DNA of 14,164 bases. It comes from JACQCE01 sp041484905. GTDB lineage: Bacteria; Nitrospirota; Nitrospiria; JACQCE01. Location: assembly GCA_041484905.1 (NCBI GenBank), contig JBGPIL010000042.1:1-14164 (forward strand), in the 5' to 3' direction. Shown here piece after piece: positions 1 to 6,546 of this stretch (positions are counted from its first letter, which is position 1; each line of letters opens with the position of its first letter). The position numbers were made by a program, and so were the translations under genes. The notes under the pieces were generated by a model. The model was not told where the DNA came from. It saw only the letters and a list, made by a program, of their open reading frames with translations, and did not search any database.

Positions 1-91
1 CATAACTTTGCGGAGAGATGATGGAACGGATACGTTCGGCACAGGTTGCCCAGTATGATAGGTTTTGATCGCTTACAGAGAGACCCATAAC

Positions 92-123
92 TTACTCACA
101 GGATTTTCAACAGGTGTGAATAA
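92..123. other. Cluster of DnaA-box-like 9-mers
   Basis: Three 9-mers resembling the DnaA-box consensus TTWTNCACA lie within 32 nt. They are TTACTCACA (92-100, one mismatch), TTTTCAACA (104-112, one mismatch) and TTATTCACA read on the minus strand (115-123, exact). A run of T and A follows directly (124-140). A fourth exact match, TTTTACACA, is at 333-341. Such a cluster next to AT-rich DNA is what replication origins or DnaA-controlled promoters look like, but the motif is short and no origin-linked gene (dnaA, dnaN, parA) is visible. Confidence 0.3.
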
Positions 124-418
124 CTTTTTTATTATTATTTTCAATGTGTTATATGTATGAATCCCGTTCCAGTCGACTGAAACACCGACGACGGCAACGT
201 CGATAAAAAGCGGTGGTACTATAGCAAATTGCCATAACTGAATCAAGGATAGAAATCCAGTGTACGGAAAGCCTTCCCCTTCCACATATTTATTCGTTGG
301 ATTTTACCTATCTTCTCATATCATTGTCATATTTTTACACAGTACCAACAGTCCTACTACTTCTTACAACCCCCTTTTTCTATATATAGAGAGGTTTATA
401 TATCGTATAGATACTTTC

Positions 419-448
419 TTGACTTTAAAAAAATAGTTCCAGTATCAT
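419..448 (+). promoter_or_regulatory. Candidate sigma70-type promoter for the haem-FGE gene
   Basis: TTGACT (419-424) and TATCAT (443-448) each differ by one base from the sigma70 -35 and -10 consensus, with an 18-nt spacer. Transcription would start around 455-457, at or next to the GTG start codon of the following gene, which predicts a leaderless mRNA. A longer transcript from further upstream in the AT-rich region is possible. Confidence 0.5.
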
Positions 449-456
449 GCTTCACC

Positions 457-1425
457 GTGCTGTTTCGTGAGCATTGGCTGTTGGTGGTATCTGCAATAGC
501 TCTACTGTCCACTATTGCTGTGGTTGGAGAAGCCGGGGTAGATATCCATGAGACGTCTTACCGGGTCAACGTGTCGACGGACAGTTGTCCGGTTTGTCAT
601 CAGGTAAATGGTCATCTGACCATTGTTGATGTAAAGATGGGAACAGAGTGTATGGAGTGTCACAAGAGTAAGGTGGCATTGCCTTTGCGGGTTGCAACCA
701 GTAAAACAGAACGGAATGAAAATATAGTCCATTCTAAAACAACTGCTATGGTAGAAATCCCTGCGGGGCAGTTTGTGATAGGATACGACCATCGCCATCC
801 GGATGAAAAACCCGCCCATACCATCTCACTGGTCTCTTTCTTTATTGATTTGTATGAAGTGACTAATGAGCAGTATGAATTATTCACAAACAGCACGCAT
901 CGTACTCCCCCAGACTATTGGAGTAATGGCAACTACCCACTCAAAAAGAAAAAGCACCCTGTTGCCTATGTCACTTGGTATGACGCTCATGATTATTGTG
1001 CGTGGGCGGGCAAACGGCTTCCAACGGAAGAAGAATGGGAAAAAGCGGCAAGAGGAACAGATGGACGACTCTATCCATGGGGTAATGATTTCGATCCGAA
1101 AAAGGCGAATACACCTCAATCACGTCTGGGCGACACCATGCCCGTTGGCAGCTTTCCACGAGGCCGCAGCCCGTATGGTCTGTACGACATGAGTGGAAAT
1201 GTGTGGGAATGGACTGAGAGCTGGGCAAAACCCTATCCTGAAAGCCCCATTCCCACCGGGCACTATTTTACGGGGGAGTACAAGGTGCTGAAAGGCGGAT
1301 CATGGGTTGATTGCTCGTTCTACCGCTGTGGAATCAGCGCGCTAACATTTAATCGAGGCTATTTCAAGCCATCGACAAAAAACCAGGGGTTCGGGTTTCG
1401 CTGTGCAAAAGACGCGAAGAGATAA
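457..1425 (+). CDS. Exported protein with two CxxCH motifs and an FGE/SUMF1-like domain
   Basis: 322 residues from a GTG, the first usable start codon in this open frame; no Shine-Dalgarno precedes it. Residues 1-26 look like a Sec signal (R4, then a hydrophobic stretch LLVVSAIALLSTIAVV). Two c-type haem-attachment motifs follow, CPVCH (44-48) and CMECH (65-69). Residues about 98-318 are an FGE/SUMF1-type domain, with IPAGQFVIG (101-109), WYDAHDYCAW (174-183), RLPTEEEWEKAARG (187-200), GNVWEW (247-252) and GGSW (280-283). True FGEs oxidise a sulfatase cysteine to formylglycine using a Cys pair near the C-terminus. Here C286 and C291 have the right spacing but sit one residue further from GGS than I recall for catalytic FGEs. 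Many members of this fold are non-catalytic or bind other ligands. Periplasmic location is inferred. It is paralogous to the next gene, which it overlaps by 23 nt. Confidence 0.85.
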   Translation: MLFREHWLLVVSAIALLSTIAVVGEAGVDIHETSYRVNVSTDSCPVCHQVNGHLTIVDVKMGTECMECHKSKVALPLRVATSKTERNENIVHSKTTAMVEIPAGQFVIGYDHRHPDEKPAHTISLVSFFIDLYEVTNEQYELFTNSTHRTPPDYWSNGNYPLKKKKHPVAYVTWYDAHDYCAWAGKRLPTEEEWEKAARGTDGRLYPWGNDFDPKKANTPQSRLGDTMPVGSFPRGRSPYGLYDMSGNVWEWTESWAKPYPESPIPTGHYFTGEYKVLKGGSWVDCSFYRCGISALTFNRGYFKPSTKNQGFGFRCAKDAKR

Positions 1426-2251
1426 AGACCGGAGGCGGTTGACTGGTCAACTGACAGTATTTGCGTTGTGTGCGGTTGTAATATACAGTATTGCGCTAGC
1501 CGGTTGTCAGCGGGAAGAAGCTGTCCCTGAGGGAATGATCCGCGTACCGGCCGGCCCGTTTACCATGGGCAGTGACCAAGAAGATACAGAGGGCAAGACC
1601 GCGGAATTCGGCATGGTCAAGCCGCTCTACCAGGATGAGCACCCGTCACATACGGTCATGCTGCCCACCTACTTTATTGACCGACTCGAAATCACCATTG
1701 AGCAGTACGCCAAATTTATCGCGGCGACCAGTGCCCGCCCTCCCGGTGACTGGAAGAAGGGAAAGCCCCCGGCGGGGCGCGACAACTACCCGGCGAGCGG
1801 AATGAACTGGTACGACGCCGATCGGTATTGTGCGTGGGTGGGCAAACAGCTTCCCACCGAGGCCGAATGGGAAAAGGCCGCGCGGGGCCCAAACGCCTTC
1901 GTCTTTCCTTGGGGTAACGAGTTTGATCCGAAGAAAGCCAATACAGGTGGATCGGGTTTGAACGATCTGGCCCCCGTTGGCAGCTTTCCGCAGGGCCGCA
2001 GCCCATACGGCGTGGAAGATATGGCGGGCAACGTCTGGGAGTGGACGGCTGATTGGTACCAGCCCTATCCGGGCAGCCGCTACCAATCGGATGCCTTTGG
2101 CCAGAAGACCAAGGTCTTGCGTGGCGGCAGCTGGGGTGGCGCCGGTCATTATGCCCTGAGTTATTTTTATCGCACTTCGCATCGCTTGAATTCCGAGCCA
2201 GAGTTCGGTTTCCCTGATGCGGGCTTCCGGTGTGTCAAGCGGACTCGCTGA
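1403..2251 (+). CDS. FGE/SUMF1-domain lipoprotein
   Basis: 282 residues from GTG 1403. A TTG at 1439, just after GGAGG at 1431-1435, is an alternative start, but its 3-nt spacing is short. A basic N-terminus (RRDKDRRR) precedes a hydrophobic segment ending in the lipobox LAGC (Cys35), so it is probably a lipoprotein. Residues about 44-280 form an FGE/SUMF1-like domain: MIRVPAGPFTMGS (45-57), WYDADRYCAW (136-145), QLPTEAEWEKAARG (149-162), GNVWEW (209-214), VLRGGSW (238-244). The cysteine pair of catalytic FGEs is absent (GGSWGGAGHYAL), so sulfatase activation is unlikely; a structural or ligand-binding role is an inference. It shares long near-identical blocks with the upstream gene, such as GSFP(R/Q)GRSPYG and FDPKKANT, but is much more GC-rich. 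The overlap suggests co-transcription and translational coupling. Confidence 0.85.
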   Translation: MQKTRRDKDRRRLTGQLTVFALCAVVIYSIALAGCQREEAVPEGMIRVPAGPFTMGSDQEDTEGKTAEFGMVKPLYQDEHPSHTVMLPTYFIDRLEITIEQYAKFIAATSARPPGDWKKGKPPAGRDNYPASGMNWYDADRYCAWVGKQLPTEAEWEKAARGPNAFVFPWGNEFDPKKANTGGSGLNDLAPVGSFPQGRSPYGVEDMAGNVWEWTADWYQPYPGSRYQSDAFGQKTKVLRGGSWGGAGHYALSYFYRTSHRLNSEPEFGFPDAGFRCVKRTR

Positions 2252-2277
2252 TCGACGCACCTTCTGCCGGTTATTGA

Positions 2278-2310
2278 AATCAAGGGGAGAATCCGGCTCT
2301 CCCCTTGATT
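2278..2310. terminator. Perfect 13-bp hairpin after the FGE lipoprotein gene
   Basis: The hairpin begins 27 nt after the stop codon at 2249-2251. The stem is AATCAAGGGGAGA with its exact reverse complement and an ATCCGGC loop. Its position suits 3'-end formation. No U-run follows (the next bases are ATCCCC), so intrinsic termination is uncertain. The same stem type recurs in the his region, so it may simply be part of the repeat family. Confidence 0.4.
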
Positions 2311-2454
2311 ATCCCCATCGGATGTACGATGTATGAGCGCTGCGTAGGGGCGATAGGGGTTGTCAGGGGGAACCGGGCATGGGCCATCGGAGGAGACGGG
2401 GTGCCGACTCTGCACGGGTCCCCATTCAGAGAACAGAGCATCTCCCCCTGACTT
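2278..2454. repeat. Composite palindromic repeat A upstream of rho
   Basis: The composite has two parts. The first is a perfect 13-bp hairpin, arms 2278-2290 and 2298-2310, with a 7-nt loop. The second is a longer structure whose arms GTCAGGGGGA (2362-2371) and TCCCCCTGAC (2443-2452) enclose about 70 nt. Linking sequence contains CCATCGG and TATGAGCGCTGCGTAGGGGCG. The same arrangement, with the same inner words CATCGGAGGA and GCACGGG(T/C)CCCCATT, is found at 10862-11050 before hisH. It is therefore a dispersed element and not a one-off terminator. Confidence 0.75.
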
Positions 2455-2477
2455 CGATGACATGACACGAAAAATAC

Positions 2478-2506
2478 TTGACAGGTCGACCGGTGCCTAT
2501 TACAAT
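2478..2506 (+). promoter_or_regulatory. Near-consensus sigma70 promoter for rho
   Basis: A perfect TTGACA (2478-2483) and TACAAT (2501-2506, one mismatch to TATAAT) are separated by 17 nt, with an A-rich run just upstream (2470-2474). It is the best promoter-like sequence I found in the window. Transcription should begin near 2513, giving a leader of about 370 nt before the rho start codon. It could drive the whole rho-to-hisG cluster. Confidence 0.7.
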
Positions 2507-2512
2507 ATCCAG

Positions 2513-2885
2513 TACGTAGCAGTGGCCAGTTATTCTTCCGATCGCGCAGTAGTGACGCGATTATCCGTTTGACCATAAGAACCCAGCATACGAGTGCCAT
2601 TCACCGGTGAGGGTTTGATCCCGACAATCAGACGAGCGCGCGTCGGCGCCCTTTGCCCCGCCTGACGACTGATGTGCGGGGGGAAAGGCTTTTCACAAAC
2701 ACGTTGGAGAGTCATCCCGCCGTTTCAGCACAGCGATCGACGACAGGTTACGCGAAACGCACCCCCAGGCACATCCCCAGAGGTAATAGCCTATGACAGC
2801 AGGAAAAGCGGCACCCCGCCAGGTCCGTGGCGAGCAAGTCAAGACTCTACCGGGCGATCAGAACGGCCGAACAGAAGGAGGAAGC
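2513..2885 (+). promoter_or_regulatory. Long rho mRNA leader, possible autoregulatory region
   Basis: No supported gene lies between the promoter and the rho start. Two hairpins are visible. One has ATCGCG (2541-2546) pairing with CGCGAT (2556-2561). The other has CCCCGC (2656-2661) pairing with GCGGGG (2676-2681), extended by CTTT/AAAG, and a short T-run lies at 2690-2693. In E. coli, rho is autoregulated by Rho-dependent termination in its own leader; by analogy this leader may act the same way, but I see no decisive rut pattern. The ribosome-binding site AAGGAGG lies at 2874-2880. Confidence 0.4.
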
Positions 2886-4133
2886 ATGAACCTGGCTGAA
2901 CTCAAAGAGAAGAGCATCGCGGAACTCAATGAGCTCGCTCACAACCTCAGCATTGAGGGGGCCAGCAGCCTGCGCAAGCAAGAGCTGATTTTCGCCATTC
3001 TCCAGGCTCAATCTGACAAGGATGGGGTTATCTCCGGTGAAGGGGTGCTGGAGATTCTCCCTGACGGTTTCGGGTTTCTGCGCTCGCCGGATTACAACTA
3101 CCTGCCCGGCCCGGACGATATCTACATCTCCCCCTCACAGATCCGCCGCTTTGGCCTGCGTACCGGCGACGTCGTCTCTGGCCAGATCCGCCCTCCGAAG
3201 GAATCCGAGCGTTATTTCGCCATGCTCAAGGTGGAAAAAATCAACTATGAAGAACCGGAGGCCGCCCGCGACAAGATTTTGTTCGACAATCTCACCCCGC
3301 TCTACCCGATGGAGAAAATCCGGCTCGAATATGATCCGGAGGATTTCTGCATGCGGGTCATGGATCTGATGACCCCGATCGGCAAGGGCCAGCGCGGGTT
3401 GATCGTGGCATCGCCGAGAACCGGCAAGACCATGCTGTTGCAGGCCATCGCCAAGGCGATCATGAAAAATCACCCCGAAATCGTCCTGATCATCCTGCTC
3501 ATTGACGAGCGGCCCGAGGAGGTAACCGACTGGCAGCGGCAGGTTCACGCTGAAGTGGTCAGCTCCACCTTTGATGAGCCGCCTCAGCGCCACGCCCAGG
3601 TGGCCGAAATGGTTTTGGAGCGGGCCAAACGATTGGTCGAGCACAAACGGGACGTCGTGATCCTGCTCGACAGCGTCACGCGGCTGGCGCGGGCGTACAA
3701 TGCGATCATTCCCGCCAGCGGGAAGGTGTTGTCCGGAGGGCTGGACGCCAATGCCCTGCAGAGGCCGAAGCGCTTTTTTGGCACGGCCCGCAATATCGAG
3801 AACGGCGGCAGCCTCACGATCATGGCGACGGCCTTGATCGACACCGGCAGCCGAATGGACGACGTGATTTTCGAGGAATTCAAGGGCACCGGCAATATGG
3901 AAGTGCACCTGGAGCGCAAGTTGGCCGATAAACGGATCTTTCCGGCGATCGAAATCAACCTCTCCGGAACCCGGAAAGAGGAGCTGCTGGTTGAAAAGGA
4001 CGATTTGAACAAAATCTGGATTCTCCGCAAGGTGTTAAGCACCCTCAGTCCGGTTGAGAGCATGGAATTTCTGCTGGATAAGATGCGGGGCACCCGCTCC
4101 AACAAGGAATTTTTGGAATCGATGAACAAGTAG
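2886..4133 (+). CDS. rho: Transcription termination factor Rho
   Basis: 415 residues, close to the E. coli length of about 419. The ATG at 2886 is chosen because AAGGAGG ends 5 nt before it and the protein then opens with MNLAELKEKSIAEL, a normal Rho N-terminus. An in-frame ATG at 2793 would add 31 atypical residues. Rho is a hexameric RNA helicase that releases RNA polymerase from untranslated transcripts. Visible parts are the N-terminal Rho-N helical region (1-45), the cold-shock-like primary RNA-binding domain (51-120, with DGFGFLRSP and DDIYISPSQIRRFGLRTGD), Walker A ASPRTGKT (175-182), the DERPEEVTDW segment (208-216), Walker B VVILLD (257-262) and the RNA-contacting region PASGKVLSGGLDANAL (276-291). 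Walker A has Ser where APPRTGKT is common. It heads the cluster leading to prfA and hisG. Confidence 0.97.
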   Translation: MNLAELKEKSIAELNELAHNLSIEGASSLRKQELIFAILQAQSDKDGVISGEGVLEILPDGFGFLRSPDYNYLPGPDDIYISPSQIRRFGLRTGDVVSGQIRPPKESERYFAMLKVEKINYEEPEAARDKILFDNLTPLYPMEKIRLEYDPEDFCMRVMDLMTPIGKGQRGLIVASPRTGKTMLLQAIAKAIMKNHPEIVLIILLIDERPEEVTDWQRQVHAEVVSSTFDEPPQRHAQVAEMVLERAKRLVEHKRDVVILLDSVTRLARAYNAIIPASGKVLSGGLDANALQRPKRFFGTARNIENGGSLTIMATALIDTGSRMDDVIFEEFKGTGNMEVHLERKLADKRIFPAIEINLSGTRKEELLVEKDDLNKIWILRKVLSTLSPVESMEFLLDKMRGTRSNKEFLESMNK

Positions 4134-4136
4134 CGC

Positions 4137-4179
4137 CGCGGCCCCTGCCTCCATCCGGGGTGATCGTGGGCCGTGTTTT
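4137..4179 (+). terminator. Possible intrinsic terminator after rho
   Basis: CGCGGCCC (4137-4144) pairs with GGGCCGTG (4168-4175, one G-U pair) and is followed by TTTT (4176-4179) and a pyrimidine-rich stretch. The 23-nt loop is long, and CCCC/GGGG at 4142-4145/4157-4160 offers a competing fold. It may give partial read-through to rpmE. The rest of the rho-rpmE gap to 4293 holds no gene. Confidence 0.35.
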
Positions 4180-4242
4180 CCCTTCCATCGCCGCAAACAA
4201 TTTGATATATTAGACAATTCCCATCAGGGGGGGGCCTCGTGC

Positions 4243-4261
4243 GCCCGGCCGATGGCCGGGC
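4243..4261 (+). promoter_or_regulatory. Tight GC hairpin in the rpmE leader
   Basis: GCCCGGCC (4243-4250) and GGCCGGGC (4254-4261) form a perfect 8-bp stem with a GAT loop, just after a run of eight G (4227-4234). It ends 19 nt before the GGAGG ribosome-binding site of rpmE and has no U-run, so it is less likely a terminator than a leader structure. A role in ribosomal-protein feedback control is speculative. Confidence 0.35.
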
Positions 4262-4293
4262 CACAGTGCAGTCAACGAACGGAGGAATGATCC

Positions 4294-4512
4294 ATGAAAG
4301 CAGGGTTGCATCCCGCGTATGAAACGGCGACGATCACGTGCGCCTGCGGGAGTGTGTTGACGACAAGATCGACGAGCCCGCAGATCCGGATTGAGATTTG
4401 CTCGGCGTGCCATCCCTTTTTCACCGGCACCCAGAAAATCATCGATACAGAGGGACGGGTGGAGCGCTTCCGCAAGAAATACGCGAAAAAGCCGGCTGTT
4501 CGGCGAAAATAA
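4294..4512 (+). CDS. rpmE: 50S ribosomal protein L31, zinc-binding form
   Basis: 72 residues, the usual L31 size. The ATG at 4294 follows GGAGG (4281-4285) at a good distance. The zinc-binding cysteines are all present: C16 and C18 in TCACG, and C36 and C39 in ICSACHPFFTGTQK, so this is the C+ form and not the zinc-free paralogue made under zinc starvation. L31 sits on the large subunit at the bridge to the small subunit. The basic tail RFRKKYAKKPAVRRK fits rRNA contact. The gene is 15 nt upstream of prfA, a common pairing of translation genes. Confidence 0.97.
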   Translation: MKAGLHPAYETATITCACGSVLTTRSTSPQIRIEICSACHPFFTGTQKIIDTEGRVERFRKKYAKKPAVRRK

Positions 4513-4527
4513 GCGGGGTTCGCCCTT

Positions 4528-5631
4528 ATGGTCGACAGCGTGGCCCTGGTCCAGCGGCTGGAGGTGATCAGCCATCGGTATCACGAGTTGGCCCAGTTGC
4601 TGGCCGACCCTGCCGTGTTTGCCGACCCCGAGCTGGTGCAACGGTACGCCAAGGAGCGGGCCGGCCTGGCCGAGATCGTGGATCGCTACGAAGCCCTCCA
4701 GCGCCTTGAACGGACGATTCGGGAGACCGAACCCATGGCCCGGGACGGCGGCACGGAATCGGAACTCCGGGCGCTGGTCGAGCAGGAATTGGAAGAGCTG
4801 CACCGCAAGCGAGCCAGCTCTGAAGAGGAGTTGGCGGCCCTCCTGACGCCGAAAGATCCTCGGGATCAAAAAAACGTCTTCATCGAGATTCGGGCCGGGA
4901 CCGGCGGCGAAGAGGCCGCGCTGTTTGCGGCCAATCTGATGCGGATGTATACCAAGTATGCCGAGCGCCGGAGATGGCGGGTTGAGTTGATTACCGCAAA
5001 CCCGACCGGGCTGGGCGGGTTTAAAGAAGTGGTGTTGCTCATCGAAGGGCGGGGAGTGTTCAGCCGGCTCAAATTCGAATCTGGCGTGCACCGCGTGCAG
5101 CGGGTTCCCGAGACCGAAGCGTCGGGACGGGTGCACACGTCGGCCGTGACAGTGGCCGTGTTACCGGAGGTCGAGGAAATCGAGCTGCAGATCGATCCAA
5201 GTGAGCTTCGCATCGACACCTTCTGCGCGTCGGGGCCGGGAGGGCAGGGCGTGAACACGACCCATTCGGCGGTGCGGATCACCCACCTGCCCACGGGTGT
5301 GGTGGTCAGCTGTCAGGACGAACGCTCGCAGTTAAAGAACAAAGCCAAGGCGATGCGGGTGTTGCGGGCGCGCCTGCTGGAAACCGCCCAGGCCGCCCAG
5401 ACCGCCGAGATTGCGCGGGACCGCAAGATGCAGATCGGCAGCGGCGACCGGAGTGAAAAAATTCGGACGTATAATTTTCCGCAAAACCGCGTCACCGACC
5501 ACCGGATCGGCCTGTCGCTGCGCCGCTTGTCGGAAGTGATTGAAGGGGAGCTCGACGAAGTGCTGGATGCGCTGGCCGCAGCCGAGCAGACCAAGCAGTT
5601 GGAGTTGCAGGCGCCGGCGTCGAACAATTGA
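4528..5631 (+). CDS. prfA: Peptide chain release factor 1
   Basis: 367 residues from ATG 4528; no clear Shine-Dalgarno is present, so translation may be coupled to rpmE 15 nt upstream. RF1 recognises UAA and UAG and triggers peptide release. The codon-recognition PxT motif is PET at 194-196 (PAT in E. coli), where RF2 would have SPF. The catalytic GGQ is at 238-240 within SGPGGQGVNTTHSAVR, and the GSGDRSEKIRTYNFPQNRVTDHR segment typical of RF1/RF2 follows. The N-terminal helical domain (about 1-110) is present. Gln240 is the expected substrate of PrmC, whose gene starts 10 nt downstream. I see no RF2-type frameshift site. Confidence 0.97.
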   Translation: MVDSVALVQRLEVISHRYHELAQLLADPAVFADPELVQRYAKERAGLAEIVDRYEALQRLERTIRETEPMARDGGTESELRALVEQELEELHRKRASSEEELAALLTPKDPRDQKNVFIEIRAGTGGEEAALFAANLMRMYTKYAERRRWRVELITANPTGLGGFKEVVLLIEGRGVFSRLKFESGVHRVQRVPETEASGRVHTSAVTVAVLPEVEEIELQIDPSELRIDTFCASGPGGQGVNTTHSAVRITHLPTGVVVSCQDERSQLKNKAKAMRVLRARLLETAQAAQTAEIARDRKMQIGSGDRSEKIRTYNFPQNRVTDHRIGLSLRRLSEVIEGELDEVLDALAAAEQTKQLELQAPASNN

Positions 5632-5641
5632 GCGAAAACTG

Positions 5642-6544
5642 ATGAGACGCGAACGCACAGATCCATGCCAGCCATCGACGATCCGCGGCGCCATCGCGTT
5701 GGGGACGGGACGGCTGGCTGCGGCCGGCGTCGCCGAGCCGCGCCTGGATGCGGAGTTGCTCCTAGCCGATCAACTGGCCGGGGATCGGCTGGCGCTCTAC
5801 CGGGAGCCGGACCAACGACTGTCTCCCGTTGTGCGGCGCCGGTTCAATGCGCTGCTGGAGCGACGCGCATCGGGCGAACCGTTGCAGTATCTGCGCGGGC
5901 GGGTGGAATTTTTCGGCATGGAGTTTGACGTCAGGCCCGGTTCGCTGATTCCGAGACCTGACACCGAGTTAGTGGTCGAACTGGCGATTGATCGGTTGCG
6001 TGCGGTGTCGCGGCGCGGTGTCGACCGGCCCGTCCGGTTCGCCGATGTGGGAACCGGCAGCGGGTGCATCGCCGTTGCGATCGCCGCCACGGTCGAGACG
6101 GCCGTCGGTGCGGCCATCGATTGCTCGGTTCGCGCGTTGACCGTGGCCCGGCGCAATATCAAGCGGCACGGCCTGGCCGATCGGATTGCGGTGAGGCGGG
6201 GCGATTTGTGTGAGCCCTTGCATCGGGACACATGGCATGTTGATGTGATCGCCGCCAATCTCCCCTATATCCCAACCGGGATCGTGGAGACGCTGGATGG
6301 TCAGATTCGCGACCACGAGCCCCGGCTGGCGCTCGACGGCGGCGCGGACGGCCTTGCGGTGATCCACCGGCTTGTGCGGACGGCGGCCGATTGTCTCTTC
6401 CACGGTGGATGGCTCCTGCTCGAGGTCGGGATCGGTCAAGCGGCCCGTGTGACCGGCTGGGCTCAGCAGGCCGGTTGGCGCGTGGAGATGATCGCGCCGG
6501 ATCTGGCGGGTATTGATAGGGTTGTTGTCCTGCGGCGGGTCTGA
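5642..6544 (+). CDS. prmC: Release factor glutamine methyltransferase PrmC (HemK)
   Basis: 300 residues. The frame is open further upstream into prfA, but ATG 5642, 10 nt after the prfA stop, gives a family-sized protein; the upstream extension is basic nonsense antisense to nothing known. PrmC uses S-adenosylmethionine to methylate the Gln of the GGQ motif in release factors. The N-terminal helical domain contains GEPLQYLRG (78-86), LIPRPDTE (102-109) begins the methyltransferase domain, and GTGSGCIA (137-144) is SAM motif I. The substrate-Gln motif is NLPY (206-209) where E. coli has NPPY; the Asn and Tyr are kept, and NLPY variants are known to me in other bacteria. The neighbouring prfA encodes its substrate. 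murA begins 2 nt after its stop. Confidence 0.95.
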   Translation: MRRERTDPCQPSTIRGAIALGTGRLAAAGVAEPRLDAELLLADQLAGDRLALYREPDQRLSPVVRRRFNALLERRASGEPLQYLRGRVEFFGMEFDVRPGSLIPRPDTELVVELAIDRLRAVSRRGVDRPVRFADVGTGSGCIAVAIAATVETAVGAAIDCSVRALTVARRNIKRHGLADRIAVRRGDLCEPLHRDTWHVDVIAANLPYIPTGIVETLDGQIRDHEPRLALDGGADGLAVIHRLVRTAADCLFHGGWLLLEVGIGQAARVTGWAQQAGWRVEMIAPDLAGIDRVVVLRRV

Positions 6545-6546
6545 CG

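Larger units (their letters stand above)
1..456. other. AT-rich region without a convincing gene
   Basis: This stretch is visibly richer in A and T than the rest of the window. Reading from the left edge, frame 2 stays open until TGA at 56-58 and could be the last codons of a gene outside the window, but the peptide is unrecognisable. A 70-codon minus-strand frame (285-73) has a GTG start and no recognisable family, so I do not call it. The region contains DnaA-box-like 9-mers, the AT-only-looking run at 125-140, a small hairpin with a GCAA loop (CGACG 189-193, CGTCG 198-202), a CTATATATAG palindrome at 380-389, and a promoter at 419-448. Confidence 0.6.

Noticed and set aside
73..285. 70-codon minus-strand ORF in the AT-rich left region
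   Set aside because: GTG start, no recognisable domain, and it covers the DnaA-box-like cluster. Chance ORFs of this size are common.
2604..2620. tRNA T-arm-like GGGTTTGATCCC in the rho leader
   Set aside because: The stem is only three pairs, the loop does not fit TTCRANY, and no acceptor, D or anticodon arms can be placed around it.
2793..2885. 31-residue N-terminal extension of Rho from an upstream ATG
   Set aside because: The ATG at 2886 has a far better ribosome-binding site and gives the normal Rho N-terminus; the extension has no family likeness.
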